NCBI GenBank assembly: GCA_965217095.1
Contig: OZ244235.1
Coordinates: 2,728,001 to 2,792,000 of the forward strand
Source: CAYNZV01 sp965217095
GTDB lineage: Bacteria; Latescibacterota; UBA2968; UBA8231
Direction of reading: 5' to 3'
Length of the DNA stretch: 64,000 bases
Below are positions 20,040-28,798 of this stretch, in pieces. Position 1 is the stretch's first letter; every line of letters begins with the position of its first letter. A program made the translations under genes and the position numbers. The notes below the pieces were generated by a model. It saw nothing but the letters and a program-made list of their open reading frames with translations. It searched no databases and was not told the DNA's origin.

Positions 20040-22997
20040 TTACAGGGGGCGTCCGTATTCGGTAAATCCAACCAAGGTTCTGATGAAGAACCCCATCGTG
20101 TCGAAACTGTCCGCCGCCCGGGCCGGATCACCGTACTTTCTACGATTCTTGGATAGGCCGACGAGGGTGTAGAGATCGTATCCGAAATAGCGGGAGCGAT
20201 TGATCAAGTTCAAAAATGCATTGCGTTCCTTATAACTTCGCGATTCACGAACGTTATCTTTGACGCGGTAGGCCAGCGGGCCGAAACCCTGAAATCCCGC
20301 CTGCAATTTGGTCCGCTTCATTATTGGCAGCTCCAGGCGAACAATCGGGATAGACCGGGTCTCGTGGCGCAACACTCGACTCGAATATCCTCCGCCCGGC
20401 TTGCGATCCGCATCTTGATCCTCGAAACGAAGCAGTAAAAACTTGTATTGGGGCATGATTCGCAAACCACGGAAGTCCCAACTGTTTTCGATCTTGCTCA
20501 CCCATGTCCAGAGATCCAGCCTGCGGTCCCGTTGCCTGAATCCAAAGATTGTTTCCCGTTCCTGCTGCCAGTTTATCCGAAGTCGGACCTTCTGTTCAAT
20601 CAAAAGGGTAGACCGGGGGTTCAGCTTTCCCTCCAGCGCGGTTTCATTGACGTAGCTGTCCTGATATGAAAGTGGATCGGAGGCAACACGAATCGTAAAG
20701 ATGGGAATACCCGACTCACCGGTTGGTGCGCGCTCGAAGCCGCGATAGCCGAATATCAACCCACGCCCCGGGGTTTCATCAAGGAAGGTATATTCATCGG
20801 CGACGGTATCCTCGACCCGGCGGAAGTTGTTCTCGAAGAAAATCCGTTTAAGGCTAAAGATCCCTCGCCGCGTATAGTTGAACAGCATATACGTGGAACG
20901 ATTCTCGCCGTTTCCGGCGACCTGCTCAACTGAGTAACGGCCGATCGCCGCCGACCAGTTGCGCGTAAGACCCACCTGGCTGAAGATGTGTATGCCGCCT
21001 TGGTCCTTGTCGTACGGATAATCGAAGTCGAAGTCATCCTCGCGAGCATCAGGTTCATCGTTGTTATTTCGGTCGAGGCCGTAAACGTACTCGATCGGCT
21101 CGACGTCGTACATGAGAAACGGTTCCTCGTAGTCCGGTGTGCCGTTTCCATTTCTATTGGTGTCGGGAAAGCCATCGGCGTCGTCGTCTTGCCCGGGAAA
21201 CACGCCATCGACATCAAAATCGCGTCGATCGTTGGGCAATCCTTGAAGATTGCCGATCCTGAAGTCGGGGTACCGATCGCCGTCGTCGTTGTCCTCTACC
21301 AGATCCCAGTAGACCGTACTGTTCGCAAGACCAGCGAGGTTGGTTTCCGTGAGCCCGAGCTCGAACGGCACGAAGGTGCGCAAGGTCGTGTTGAAATCCG
21401 GATTCATCCTGAAATATTCGGCACCGAATTTCAAGCGACCGAACCAGCGGGTCGCGTTGACAAAGTAGGCGGTGCCGTGGTCCACCGACACTTTGCCCTC
21501 GTCGTAAATCTTGGCACCGTTGTCTTGCGCTGGAAATGTGGAGTAAAGGGAGGAACGGGCAAGCTCACCATTGACCTCTAGTCCGGCCAGGTTGAAGGTC
21601 ATGTCGGCGCTGTAGGTGAAAAGCGCCGTGTGTTCACCAATTGGAATACGGATGCGCTTCAGATTGGAAAGGTCCTGCACGTTGTCCCGGGCCCGGGCCA
21701 TCGTCTTGTAGAAGGTGCTCTTGAATGCCGCCGCTTTGTTTCGCGCGCGTTCGTTCGGTCGGTCGAGGATGGCCACTTCTACGTGGTAGTCATTTGCAAT
21801 CAGCGCTTCCACTTCGACCGACTCGGCATGGGGCTCATTTGTAATCTCCCACATGTAAACCAGGACCTCTTCGCCGTCTGCCCTCAACGGCAGGTCCGGG
21901 TTCTCCAATTTGAAGTCCCTCAATAGACCGGGAAGATCGGACTCCCCGGAGACGTCGATACCGGCCTCGTGGTCGGCCAGCAGCAGATAATCGGCATAGA
22001 GTGGGATCTCGCGGCGCCCGCGGTAGTAGTTTGGCTGAGACTGGTAATACCCCTTGAAGGTGTTGTACACGGTGCGGGAAAAATTTCCCGACGATCTGGA
22101 GATCGTGCCGAGTTGCGTGGAGATTCCCTTTACATGACGGATAACCAGCGGCCTTATATCAGGCCGGCGCTCGCCGTCCACCACCAGAGCCGCCTCCTGC
22201 ACCACGGGTCCGCCCATTCCGTCCTCCGGCGAATCGTCCGCGAAGCGCACCACAACCCAGTTTATGAGCTCCATGGTAGGCCGTAGCCTGCCTTTCAAAC
22301 CGTTTCCAGGCTGCGTACTCTGGAACACGTGAATGTTGGCACCGTTCAATCCGAGATTGAGGTTGCCGATGTTGGTCTCCAGGCGCGACCCCAGCAGGAG
22401 GGTACTGTCGTCCGCAAAGTGCTCGTCATCAATCGCCCACACCGGGATCGACTCCACATATGATTTGGGACGTTCAATGCGCGAGGCCATGGCCGTCGCC
22501 CTCAGCCGGGAAGAGCCCAAATCCAACCGGATGCCGTTGAAGCTGACCATGGACATGGTGAGCGGACTCAACCTCGCTTGAAGAGCGTCTCCGACCCACA
22601 AGCTGTACCCCCACCCTCCATACCCGTCCTTGGCCATCGCCATGCTGTCGAAGACGGTAACCCACGGTTGCCGATCCTGGAAAATGCTGCTCCCGTACTG
22701 TTGCCCGGCCGTGCGGTGCTCCTCCCATCCCCATAAATCGTAGCCGGTAATCAGATAGTTCCCCATCGAGCCGTAGAAAGCCGTCGGATGGTCCGCGTAG
22801 GGCGGGCTGTGATCGGGATAGTTGGAGAAGTTCTTGAAGCTGTAGTTGGTGTAGGTAGGACGCTCCTGCTTCAGGAACGAGCGCCTCGACTCAACCTCTG
22901 CGAGGCCAATCCGTGATTCCTGAGCGACGGCGGACGCAAAAAGAATGGGGGTGCACAATAGGCAAAGTGCACCCCCAAGAACAAACCGTTTGAACAC
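20040..22997 (-). CDS. Large outer-membrane protein with calcium-type loops (intact paralogue)
   Basis: A 985-residue exported protein. The signal peptide is MFKRFVLGGALCLLCTPILF followed by ASAVAQE. The conserved head motifs YPDHSPPYADHP and GSMGNYLITGYDLW follow. Residues about 580-660 carry the Asp/Asn block (FPGQDDDADGFPDTNRNG, EEPFLMYDVEPIEYVYG, LDRNNNDEPDAREDD), resembling thrombospondin-3 or EF-hand calcium sites. The C-terminal third looks like beta-barrel strands and ends GFTEYGRPL. It is the closest relative of the frameshifted gene at 3825-6751 and a more distant one of 28799-31567 and 31572-34346. It is the last gene of the minus-strand operon, four bases after the AgmX-type lipoprotein gene. 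The family has no function I can name. Confidence 0.8.
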   Translation of the reverse strand: MFKRFVLGGALCLLCTPILFASAVAQESRIGLAEVESRRSFLKQERPTYTNYSFKNFSNYPDHSPPYADHPTAFYGSMGNYLITGYDLWGWEEHRTAGQQYGSSIFQDRQPWVTVFDSMAMAKDGYGGWGYSLWVGDALQARLSPLTMSMVSFNGIRLDLGSSRLRATAMASRIERPKSYVESIPVWAIDDEHFADDSTLLLGSRLETNIGNLNLGLNGANIHVFQSTQPGNGLKGRLRPTMELINWVVVRFADDSPEDGMGGPVVQEAALVVDGERRPDIRPLVIRHVKGISTQLGTISRSSGNFSRTVYNTFKGYYQSQPNYYRGRREIPLYADYLLLADHEAGIDVSGESDLPGLLRDFKLENPDLPLRADGEEVLVYMWEITNEPHAESVEVEALIANDYHVEVAILDRPNERARNKAAAFKSTFYKTMARARDNVQDLSNLKRIRIPIGEHTALFTYSADMTFNLAGLEVNGELARSSLYSTFPAQDNGAKIYDEGKVSVDHGTAYFVNATRWFGRLKFGAEYFRMNPDFNTTLRTFVPFELGLTETNLAGLANSTVYWDLVEDNDDGDRYPDFRIGNLQGLPNDRRDFDVDGVFPGQDDDADGFPDTNRNGNGTPDYEEPFLMYDVEPIEYVYGLDRNNNDEPDAREDDFDFDYPYDKDQGGIHIFSQVGLTRNWSAAIGRYSVEQVAGNGENRSTYMLFNYTRRGIFSLKRIFFENNFRRVEDTVADEYTFLDETPGRGLIFGYRGFERAPTGESGIPIFTIRVASDPLSYQDSYVNETALEGKLNPRSTLLIEQKVRLRINWQQERETIFGFRQRDRRLDLWTWVSKIENSWDFRGLRIMPQYKFLLLRFEDQDADRKPGGGYSSRVLRHETRSIPIVRLELPIMKRTKLQAGFQGFGPLAYRVKDNVRESRSYKERNAFLNLINRSRYFGYDLYTLVGLSKNRRKYGDPARAADSFDTMGFFIRTLVGFTEYGRPL

Positions 22998-23001
22998 GTG
23001 A

Positions 23002-24267
23002 TTATTTTGCCGCGGGTACCCTGAACTCGAACGGGTATGTGACCGTTACCGGTACCACGCGAATTTGAGCAACAGCTGCCACACCAGCACCAGCACCACC
23101 GCCAAGACCCGGACCGTCGATAGAGACAGCCGCCGAAGCTTGTTGGCGTGCCGCCTGCAGCCCGGCTATGTCGATTGGTCGCAAGGACCAACGGAGCACG
23201 TCGCCGCGAATACACTGGGAGACCTCGTCGTTATCGACAGTGGATTCAGTTACCCGAGCCTCGGAGATTGCGCCGCCAACCTCGATGGTAAAGTTCACCA
23301 CAACCCGGCCCTCTTGAGCTTCACCTTTGTCGAAGTATGAGGTAAAGCAGCGGTTCAAGCCGGCAAGACGCTGACGTGCTACCGCCTGAATCGCGCTGAC
23401 ACTGCGGGTGCGGTCATCCGGAAGATTACCCAAAACCCGACTTGGGCCGGACTCGGTGACCATCAGCTGCTCCACTTCCACTGCCGGTCCTATCAACGTT
23501 GCTACTTCCGACTTTTCGATATTGTGTTTGAAAGTAAACGTCAGATCCTCGCTGTCGATCGAGTTGTTAAAAGCACCAAACCGGAAGGTGAAGTCACTTA
23601 AGGTCAGAGTCACCGTCGCGGTCTCTTGTTCGACGGGATCAAAAACGATGAATCCGCCGTAGTTCTCGCCCTTGAATACCGGCTGCTCTTCCTCGTAGTT
23701 GTACGACCTGACGGCGCCCATGCGCAACTCGAAGCGATAGAATTCGTTGCCACTCTGACCGCGACGTGAGCGATAGTAATTCTCGAAGTTGTTCTGATCG
23801 GCGGCCGCTGAGATGCCGTAGGATTGCAGGTACTGGCCGCGATTCGTCTCCAGGGTCACTTCGCTTGGATCCAACATAACCTTGGGGTAGGTGCGATTGT
23901 AGATCGTCACCTTGAACACCGAGAAACGATTGGGCGTGAAACCGAGTCGTGGATCAACCCAATTCCCGTAGGTGTAAGCGTTGGTGGAGTATTTGCCGCG
24001 CGTCGATTCGTCCGGAAACATCTGATTGAGCTCATCGTCCGTCATGGGCTTGACCTCGATGCGCAATCCCGGAATCTCGTACGAGATGGTTCCGTCTTCG
24101 CTGGGCACATACTGGGCTTCCTCGCGCGCAGCCGCTTGACCCTCGGTTGGTGTTAGAATCGCCTGGTATTTGATCGCCGGCGGAAAGAGAAAACATCCGG
24201 CAATCCCGAACAAAACCACGCCAGGTATCAGCAGCCCGAGCCAACGCTTTGTGGCCTTTGAGATCAT
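23002..24267 (-). CDS. Lipoprotein with AgmX/PglI-type C-terminal (TonB-like) domain
   Basis: The start at 24267 is chosen because it has GAGGA nine bases upstream and gives a clean lipoprotein signal: MISKATKRWLGLLIPG, then a lipobox FGIAGC. The frame is open further upstream only inside the preceding gene. The middle is beta-rich. The C-terminal third (SAIQAVARQRLAGLNRCFTS, VVNFTIEVGGAISEARVTES) matches the AgmX/PglI C-terminal domain, a TonB-like fold named from Myxococcus gliding proteins. In other members this domain usually ends inner-membrane or periplasmic linker proteins, so a lipid anchor is unusual. Sitting between the DUF4159 and outer-membrane protein genes, it could link the inner-membrane motor to the outer membrane. 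That is inference. Confidence 0.75.
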   Translation of the reverse strand: MISKATKRWLGLLIPGVVLFGIAGCFLFPPAIKYQAILTPTEGQAAAREEAQYVPSEDGTISYEIPGLRIEVKPMTDDELNQMFPDESTRGKYSTNAYTYGNWVDPRLGFTPNRFSVFKVTIYNRTYPKVMLDPSEVTLETNRGQYLQSYGISAAADQNNFENYYRSRRGQSGNEFYRFELRMGAVRSYNYEEEQPVFKGENYGGFIVFDPVEQETATVTLTLSDFTFRFGAFNNSIDSEDLTFTFKHNIEKSEVATLIGPAVEVEQLMVTESGPSRVLGNLPDDRTRSVSAIQAVARQRLAGLNRCFTSYFDKGEAQEGRVVVNFTIEVGGAISEARVTESTVDNDEVSQCIRGDVLRWSLRPIDIAGLQAARQQASAAVSIDGPGLGGGAGAGVAAVAQIRVVPVTVTYPFEFRVPAAK

Positions 24268-24278
24268 AGTGTTGGTCC

Positions 24279-25493
24279 TCACTGTGTAGTCTCCTTGAAG
24301 AAGTCGATCTGTTGCTGTGCGATGGAGCCCTGCTGCGTCAAGGCGAAGACCACGAGGTTGATCCCTATTTGCAGCTGCGGTTCGTTGCGGAACTCCTTCT
24401 CCCATGCGATCCCGTAGGCCTTGTTGGAGAAAACCACTACCAGTCGGTCACCCAGGAAGATGCCTTCCAGGTACGGGACCTCAGGCCGAAAATCGCGCTG
24501 AAAGTCGATGCGATCCTCGCTCCTTTGCGGCGGTGGGCCATCGTCAAAGTCGAAGAAACTGTGGTAGATGGGATGATCGTTGGGCAGCACCCGGAAGCGG
24601 GCGTCGCGTCCCAGGGCCTGCTTCAACATCTGGCGCAAAGAGGCCTCTGCCGGGCTGTACTCGATGTCCGGAGTACCATTCTCTACGAGGGCAAAACCGC
24701 CGTTACGCAGATACGAGCCCAGATTTTCCACTTCGCGCTCAGTCGGAACGAACGCCTCACCAACCACTATATAGACAAACGGCGTGCGGTAGATATCTCG
24801 AGAATCGAGGAAAAGGTGGTCGTCCACTTCCGCGCGTATCTGCGTGTAATTGTTGATCGCCTCGACCAACTCGAAGATGGCGCGTTGTGTGTGTGGTTTC
24901 CAGTCATTACCCCATGCTAGAGACAAATACACAAAGCCGGTGATATTCTGCTTGTCCGTCGGATCCTGAATAACCAGCCCTTTGTATTTGCCGATGTCCA
25001 ACGCATCCAGATCCAGGAACTCTTCCTGCATGCTTATCCTTTTTTCAGGATCCTTCGGGCTCGTAATCGCAACACGCTGGATATCGGGCTGCACGACCTC
25101 AAGGCCCAGATCGGCCCCGGTATCGACGCCGAAACGGAAGGTCTTGATCTTTCCGATGAGATCTGGACGCCGAATTTGTGGCCGCCGTGTTATCTCAGGT
25201 TTGGCCGCTGTAACCTGCCGGGTCATCTTGCGCTTGGGTATCTTGCGTTTCTCAAACTCGAAAGGTTTCGTCATGCGTGGCTTGCGGACCACCAAGTGCA
25301 TTATAGGAGGTTTGGGTGCTTTCTTAACCCGATCTTGGGTTGCCAAATAAATCACCGGAATTCCGGTGATTATGAATGCACCAATCAGCCCCCAATAGGT
25401 AAACCTGCGCAGACGGGCTAGGAGTTCAGCCGGCTTTAGAAAATCGGCCGGACCCCGAAAACGACGCGTTATGTTGTCAAGACGCTCAGTCAA
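24279..25493 (-). CDS. Inner-membrane-anchored DUF4159 protein with basic TonB-like linker
   Basis: A 404-residue protein. A short cytoplasmic N-terminus is followed by one transmembrane helix (about residues 32-52, YWGLIGAFIITGIPVIYLAT). Next comes a Lys/Arg/Pro-rich linker (PRMTKPFEFEKRKIPKRKM, RRPQIRRPDL). The C-terminal half is DUF4159-like (FVYIVVGEAFVPTEREVENL, LRNGGFALVENG, GDRLVVVFSNKAYG), a Rossmann-like fold seen in uncharacterised bacterial proteins. The one-helix plus basic/proline linker layout is TonB-like. It lies 23 bases after the TPR gene and 11 before the lipoprotein gene. A periplasmic scaffold or regulator role next to the ExbB/ExbD motor is a hypothesis. Confidence 0.75.
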   Translation of the reverse strand: MTERLDNITRRFRGPADFLKPAELLARLRRFTYWGLIGAFIITGIPVIYLATQDRVKKAPKPPIMHLVVRKPRMTKPFEFEKRKIPKRKMTRQVTAAKPEITRRPQIRRPDLIGKIKTFRFGVDTGADLGLEVVQPDIQRVAITSPKDPEKRISMQEEFLDLDALDIGKYKGLVIQDPTDKQNITGFVYLSLAWGNDWKPHTQRAIFELVEAINNYTQIRAEVDDHLFLDSRDIYRTPFVYIVVGEAFVPTEREVENLGSYLRNGGFALVENGTPDIEYSPAEASLRQMLKQALGRDARFRVLPNDHPIYHSFFDFDDGPPPQRSEDRIDFQRDFRPEVPYLEGIFLGDRLVVVFSNKAYGIAWEKEFRNEPQLQIGINLVVFALTQQGSIAQQQIDFFKETTQ

Positions 25494-25516
25494 GGTTAAC
25501 TCCTGCTATTTCAGTT

Positions 25517-28500
25517 TTACAACCGGGTGCTCACAATCCAGTTCTTGTGCATCTGGGCGAACCGATACGCTTCTTCGCGCTGGCCGTCTTCTTCGCTGAA
25601 TCTTTCCAGCACCTGGTCGTAGACTGCCACCGCTTTCTTCCACTCACCCAGGCTTTCGTAACAAACACCCATGTTGCTTAATGCGCCGATGGCGCTTTCG
25701 GTTTTCGGATACTTTTGGGCAATCTCCGTAAAGCTACCGATAGCCTCCCGAAATTTGGTTTTGTCGTCGGTCTCCAACGCGGACGCGAAAACCGCCTCTG
25801 CGTCGGCGTATTCGGTGTAAGCAACAACCTCGTTCAAGTCATCCAGTAGCGCCGGCACGCGGGTGGCCACGTCGCTGCTCGGGAATCGTCGAGCCACCTC
25901 TTCGTAGGCTCGAATCGCATCCTTGTACTTCTCCTCGTTATAGAGAAAATCACCTACTGTGAACTGCGCGTTGGGAGCCAGCGGGCTCTTCGGATAATCG
26001 ACCGCCATCTTATCGAAAGCAACCATGGCATCGCTGTCGCGCTCGAGATTCAAAAGTGCCCAAGCCAAGTTATATGAGGCGTCGTCAGCGAGATCGGCGT
26101 CCGGAGCTGTCTCCAGCAGCGTCTCGTAATACCCCAGGGCGCCCTCGAACTGGCCCAGATTGTAACGGGCCTCACCGGCGCGGAACAACGCGTCTGGGGC
26201 CAACTCGCTATCTGGGTAACCCTCTGCCAAATCGCCAAAAGTTTCGGCTGCGCCTTCGAAGCGGGTCAGATTAAACAACGCGTAACCCATGTAATACAGT
26301 CCGTAAGGACGATTGGGATGGCGGGGGAACCCCTCGAGGTAAGTCGTAAACACGTCAACCGTCTCGACCAGGTCTTCCCTTTCAAAGAGGACCTGACCAA
26401 GAGCGAAGTTCATATCCCCCGAGTAGTAGGAATTGGGATACCGTGCAACGGCCTCTTTGTAGGTCGCAATCAGTGAATTGATATCGTTGCGCTGGTTGTA
26501 GGTGTCTCCCAACAGGAAGTAGGCTTTTTCCTTCAGGAAGTACGGCAGTTCAGTCTTCTCGTCAGGAAAATCCATAGCGATGATGTCTCGGCAGATCTCC
26601 TCGACCTTCGCGAAGTTCTCAAGACTGTAATAGAGCTCGGAGAGAACAATCATGTTCTCGACGCGCTCAAGGGGATCGCTGGAGCTCTGCACCAGCGCGG
26701 TGTAGTCCTCGATGGCCTCCCGTTCCCGGCCCATTTCAAGGTTGGCCAGTCCTATCATGCGACGCGCCGACTTGACGAGGTCCTCGTTGTCGCTTTGGAG
26801 CAGGGGTTCCAGATCGGCAACCGCTTCGGCGTACCGCTTCAGCTTGAGCAGACACACTCCACGGCCGTATGTGGCACCGCTCCTGACTTCGTCCTCATCG
26901 GTGAGGGATGACGCTTGAGCGAGCGCGTCGACGGCTTGCCCGAACTCCTCGATCTCGATCAGGGTGCGTCCCTTCATGTAATGAAAACGGGCACGCTCTC
27001 TCGCATCCGTAGTACTCTTCAAACCCTTGTCGAGCGCCGCGAGGGCAGCTTCGAAATCTTGCGCTTCCGACAGCAGCCGGCTGGCTTCAAGCATCGCTTT
27101 AGGCAGGAGCCCAGATTCTGAATCTATCTCTTGGAAGATGCCGATTGCGGTATCGATTCTGCCGAGATCGCGATGACAGAGTGCCATCTCGAATTGTGCC
27201 GCGTGGCGCTCGCGAGCCTCTGGGAAATCGGCGAGAATCTTTTCGTACGCCGAGAGAGCGCCTGCGAACTCGCCGTCTTGGTAAAGGATTCGCGCTTTCT
27301 GCAGAAGCGAACTCCGAACGTAATCGGGAATCACGTTTTCCTTTACGATGAGACTGTAGATCTTCAGGGCTTCATCCGTACCCCCTGCGACGTCCATCAA
27401 ACCCAACATCTGGTAGCACAAAGCGACATTGAATTTGGTAGCTGCCAGAGCGATTTCTGCCTCCGGATAACTGGTTTCGATGGTGTGATAGCCGTCGATG
27501 GACCGCTCATATTCGATCTTGGCGCTGTCAACCCGCGAGGCTTCTCGATGGCGATCAGCGAGCTCGAAATGGGCCCGCGCGACCTTGTATTGCGCCCAGG
27601 ATGCCGAAAGACCGGCAGCAGAAGCAACGTCGGCGTAGGCGTCAAGATACAGTTTGTATTCGGCGATGGCGTTGGGAAAATCTTCCGTTTTGTAGTAGTG
27701 CTCGGCGAGCAACGACTGCATACCGGCTTGGAAGTAGCGACTGTTGCTGCTGTCGATCGCCCGGTGATAGGTGGCCACTGCGCCTTCGTAGTCGCCATTC
27801 TGGTAATACATGTCGGCGAGCCGGATATACGCCTCAGACACCAGACGCTGCTCTTGGGAGAAAGCGATAATCACCTTCTCGAACGCCGTGAGTGCTTCGT
27901 CGATATTGCCGAGCTTCGAGTAGCTGTCGCCGATCTTGATCTGGGCTTTGGCCGCCAGCTCTATCGCCGTTTCGTCTACCAGCCCCGCCAGCTTCTCACG
28001 GCGCATGCGCAGAAGCTGCCGTTCGGTCATCTGCTCGACTCCCTGTCGGTCGACTACGTCGCGATACCAGGGAATGGCTTCTTCGTAATTCTCTTGCCGG
28101 TAATAGGCCTCGGCAATCTGGAAAAGGCTACGATCTGCTTGGAAGCCTTTTGGAAAATGCCGAATGAGGCGTTGGTAGACTTCGATGCATTCGGGATAAC
28201 GCTCGGTGTCGAAGTAGGCCCAGCCAACGTTGTAGAGAACGTTTACCAACCACGGACTGTTGGGATAACGGTCCTCGAAGACCTGGCCTTCCTTTCCGAC
28301 ACCGTCGAAGTCGCCGCTTTCGTACAGCGTGCTAACGAGACGGTTGCGCGCGAGCGCCCTCAACTTGGGTGTCGAAGAAGTGGATTCAGAGCGTCTGAAA
28401 AAGTCGGAAGCTTTGAGGAACTCTTCGTTGGCAGCGGCGCCTAGTTCCTCTTTGAGCTTCGGCTCTCTCGCGCGCCGCGACTTGAACTGCGTTTCCTCTC

Positions 28501-28774
28501 CCTGCTTGAAATATGAGTTGCCTGTCTGGTAGAGGGCGATCTCTTTGATCGGGGCCAGGATTTCACCTATCTCTTCGGTGATCTCCTCGGTAGCAAGCCA
28601 GGAACTCTCGATGCCGTTGATCTCTTCGAACGTCTCGATGGCCTGCTCGTAATCTTCCGAAGCGTAGAACTTTTGTCCTTGCTTGAAGGAGGCACGGACC
28701 TCCTCCGGCGTCGGCACCATTCGGGAGGTTGCAATGAGGCCGGCGAGGGCCGCGATAATCAGAATTGTAGCCAT
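25517..28774 (-). CDS. Large membrane-anchored TPR-repeat protein
   Basis: A 1085-residue protein with an N-terminal hydrophobic segment (MATILIIAALAGLIATSR) that is either a signal anchor or a signal peptide. It is followed by tetratricopeptide-type repeats over nearly the whole length, for example FEEINGI/YYRQENYEEAIPWYRDV, YNLGQFEGALGYYE and YNEEKYKDAIRAYEEVARRF. The layout resembles outer-membrane assembly and gliding-related TPR proteins such as Myxococcus AglT and the Tol-associated YbgF/CpoB group. It probably acts as a periplasmic scaffold. It lies 24 bases downstream of the outer-membrane protein gene 28799-31567 and 23 upstream of the DUF4159 gene. Confidence 0.82.
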   Translation of the reverse strand: MATILIIAALAGLIATSRMVPTPEEVRASFKQGQKFYASEDYEQAIETFEEINGIESSWLATEEITEEIGEILAPIKEIALYQTGNSYFKQGEETQFKSRRAREPKLKEELGAAANEEFLKASDFFRRSESTSSTPKLRALARNRLVSTLYESGDFDGVGKEGQVFEDRYPNSPWLVNVLYNVGWAYFDTERYPECIEVYQRLIRHFPKGFQADRSLFQIAEAYYRQENYEEAIPWYRDVVDRQGVEQMTERQLLRMRREKLAGLVDETAIELAAKAQIKIGDSYSKLGNIDEALTAFEKVIIAFSQEQRLVSEAYIRLADMYYQNGDYEGAVATYHRAIDSSNSRYFQAGMQSLLAEHYYKTEDFPNAIAEYKLYLDAYADVASAAGLSASWAQYKVARAHFELADRHREASRVDSAKIEYERSIDGYHTIETSYPEAEIALAATKFNVALCYQMLGLMDVAGGTDEALKIYSLIVKENVIPDYVRSSLLQKARILYQDGEFAGALSAYEKILADFPEARERHAAQFEMALCHRDLGRIDTAIGIFQEIDSESGLLPKAMLEASRLLSEAQDFEAALAALDKGLKSTTDARERARFHYMKGRTLIEIEEFGQAVDALAQASSLTDEDEVRSGATYGRGVCLLKLKRYAEAVADLEPLLQSDNEDLVKSARRMIGLANLEMGREREAIEDYTALVQSSSDPLERVENMIVLSELYYSLENFAKVEEICRDIIAMDFPDEKTELPYFLKEKAYFLLGDTYNQRNDINSLIATYKEAVARYPNSYYSGDMNFALGQVLFEREDLVETVDVFTTYLEGFPRHPNRPYGLYYMGYALFNLTRFEGAAETFGDLAEGYPDSELAPDALFRAGEARYNLGQFEGALGYYETLLETAPDADLADDASYNLAWALLNLERDSDAMVAFDKMAVDYPKSPLAPNAQFTVGDFLYNEEKYKDAIRAYEEVARRFPSSDVATRVPALLDDLNEVVAYTEYADAEAVFASALETDDKTKFREAIGSFTEIAQKYPKTESAIGALSNMGVCYESLGEWKKAVAVYDQVLERFSEEDGQREEAYRFAQMHKNWIVSTRL

Positions 28775-28798
28775 GTCCTCTACACTCGATGGGTTAGC

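Noticed and set aside
18852..20156. A 434-codon plus-strand frame
   Set aside because: It runs antisense through the propeller gene and into the end of the outer-membrane gene, with no recognisable domain.
23002..24405. A longer start for the AgmX-type protein at 24405
   Set aside because: The extra residues are out-of-frame translation of the DUF4159 gene and would bury the lipoprotein signal.
27131..28444. A 437-codon plus-strand frame opposite the TPR gene
   Set aside because: It is an antisense shadow of a long, clearly repetitive TPR protein; it has no family motifs or ribosome binding site.
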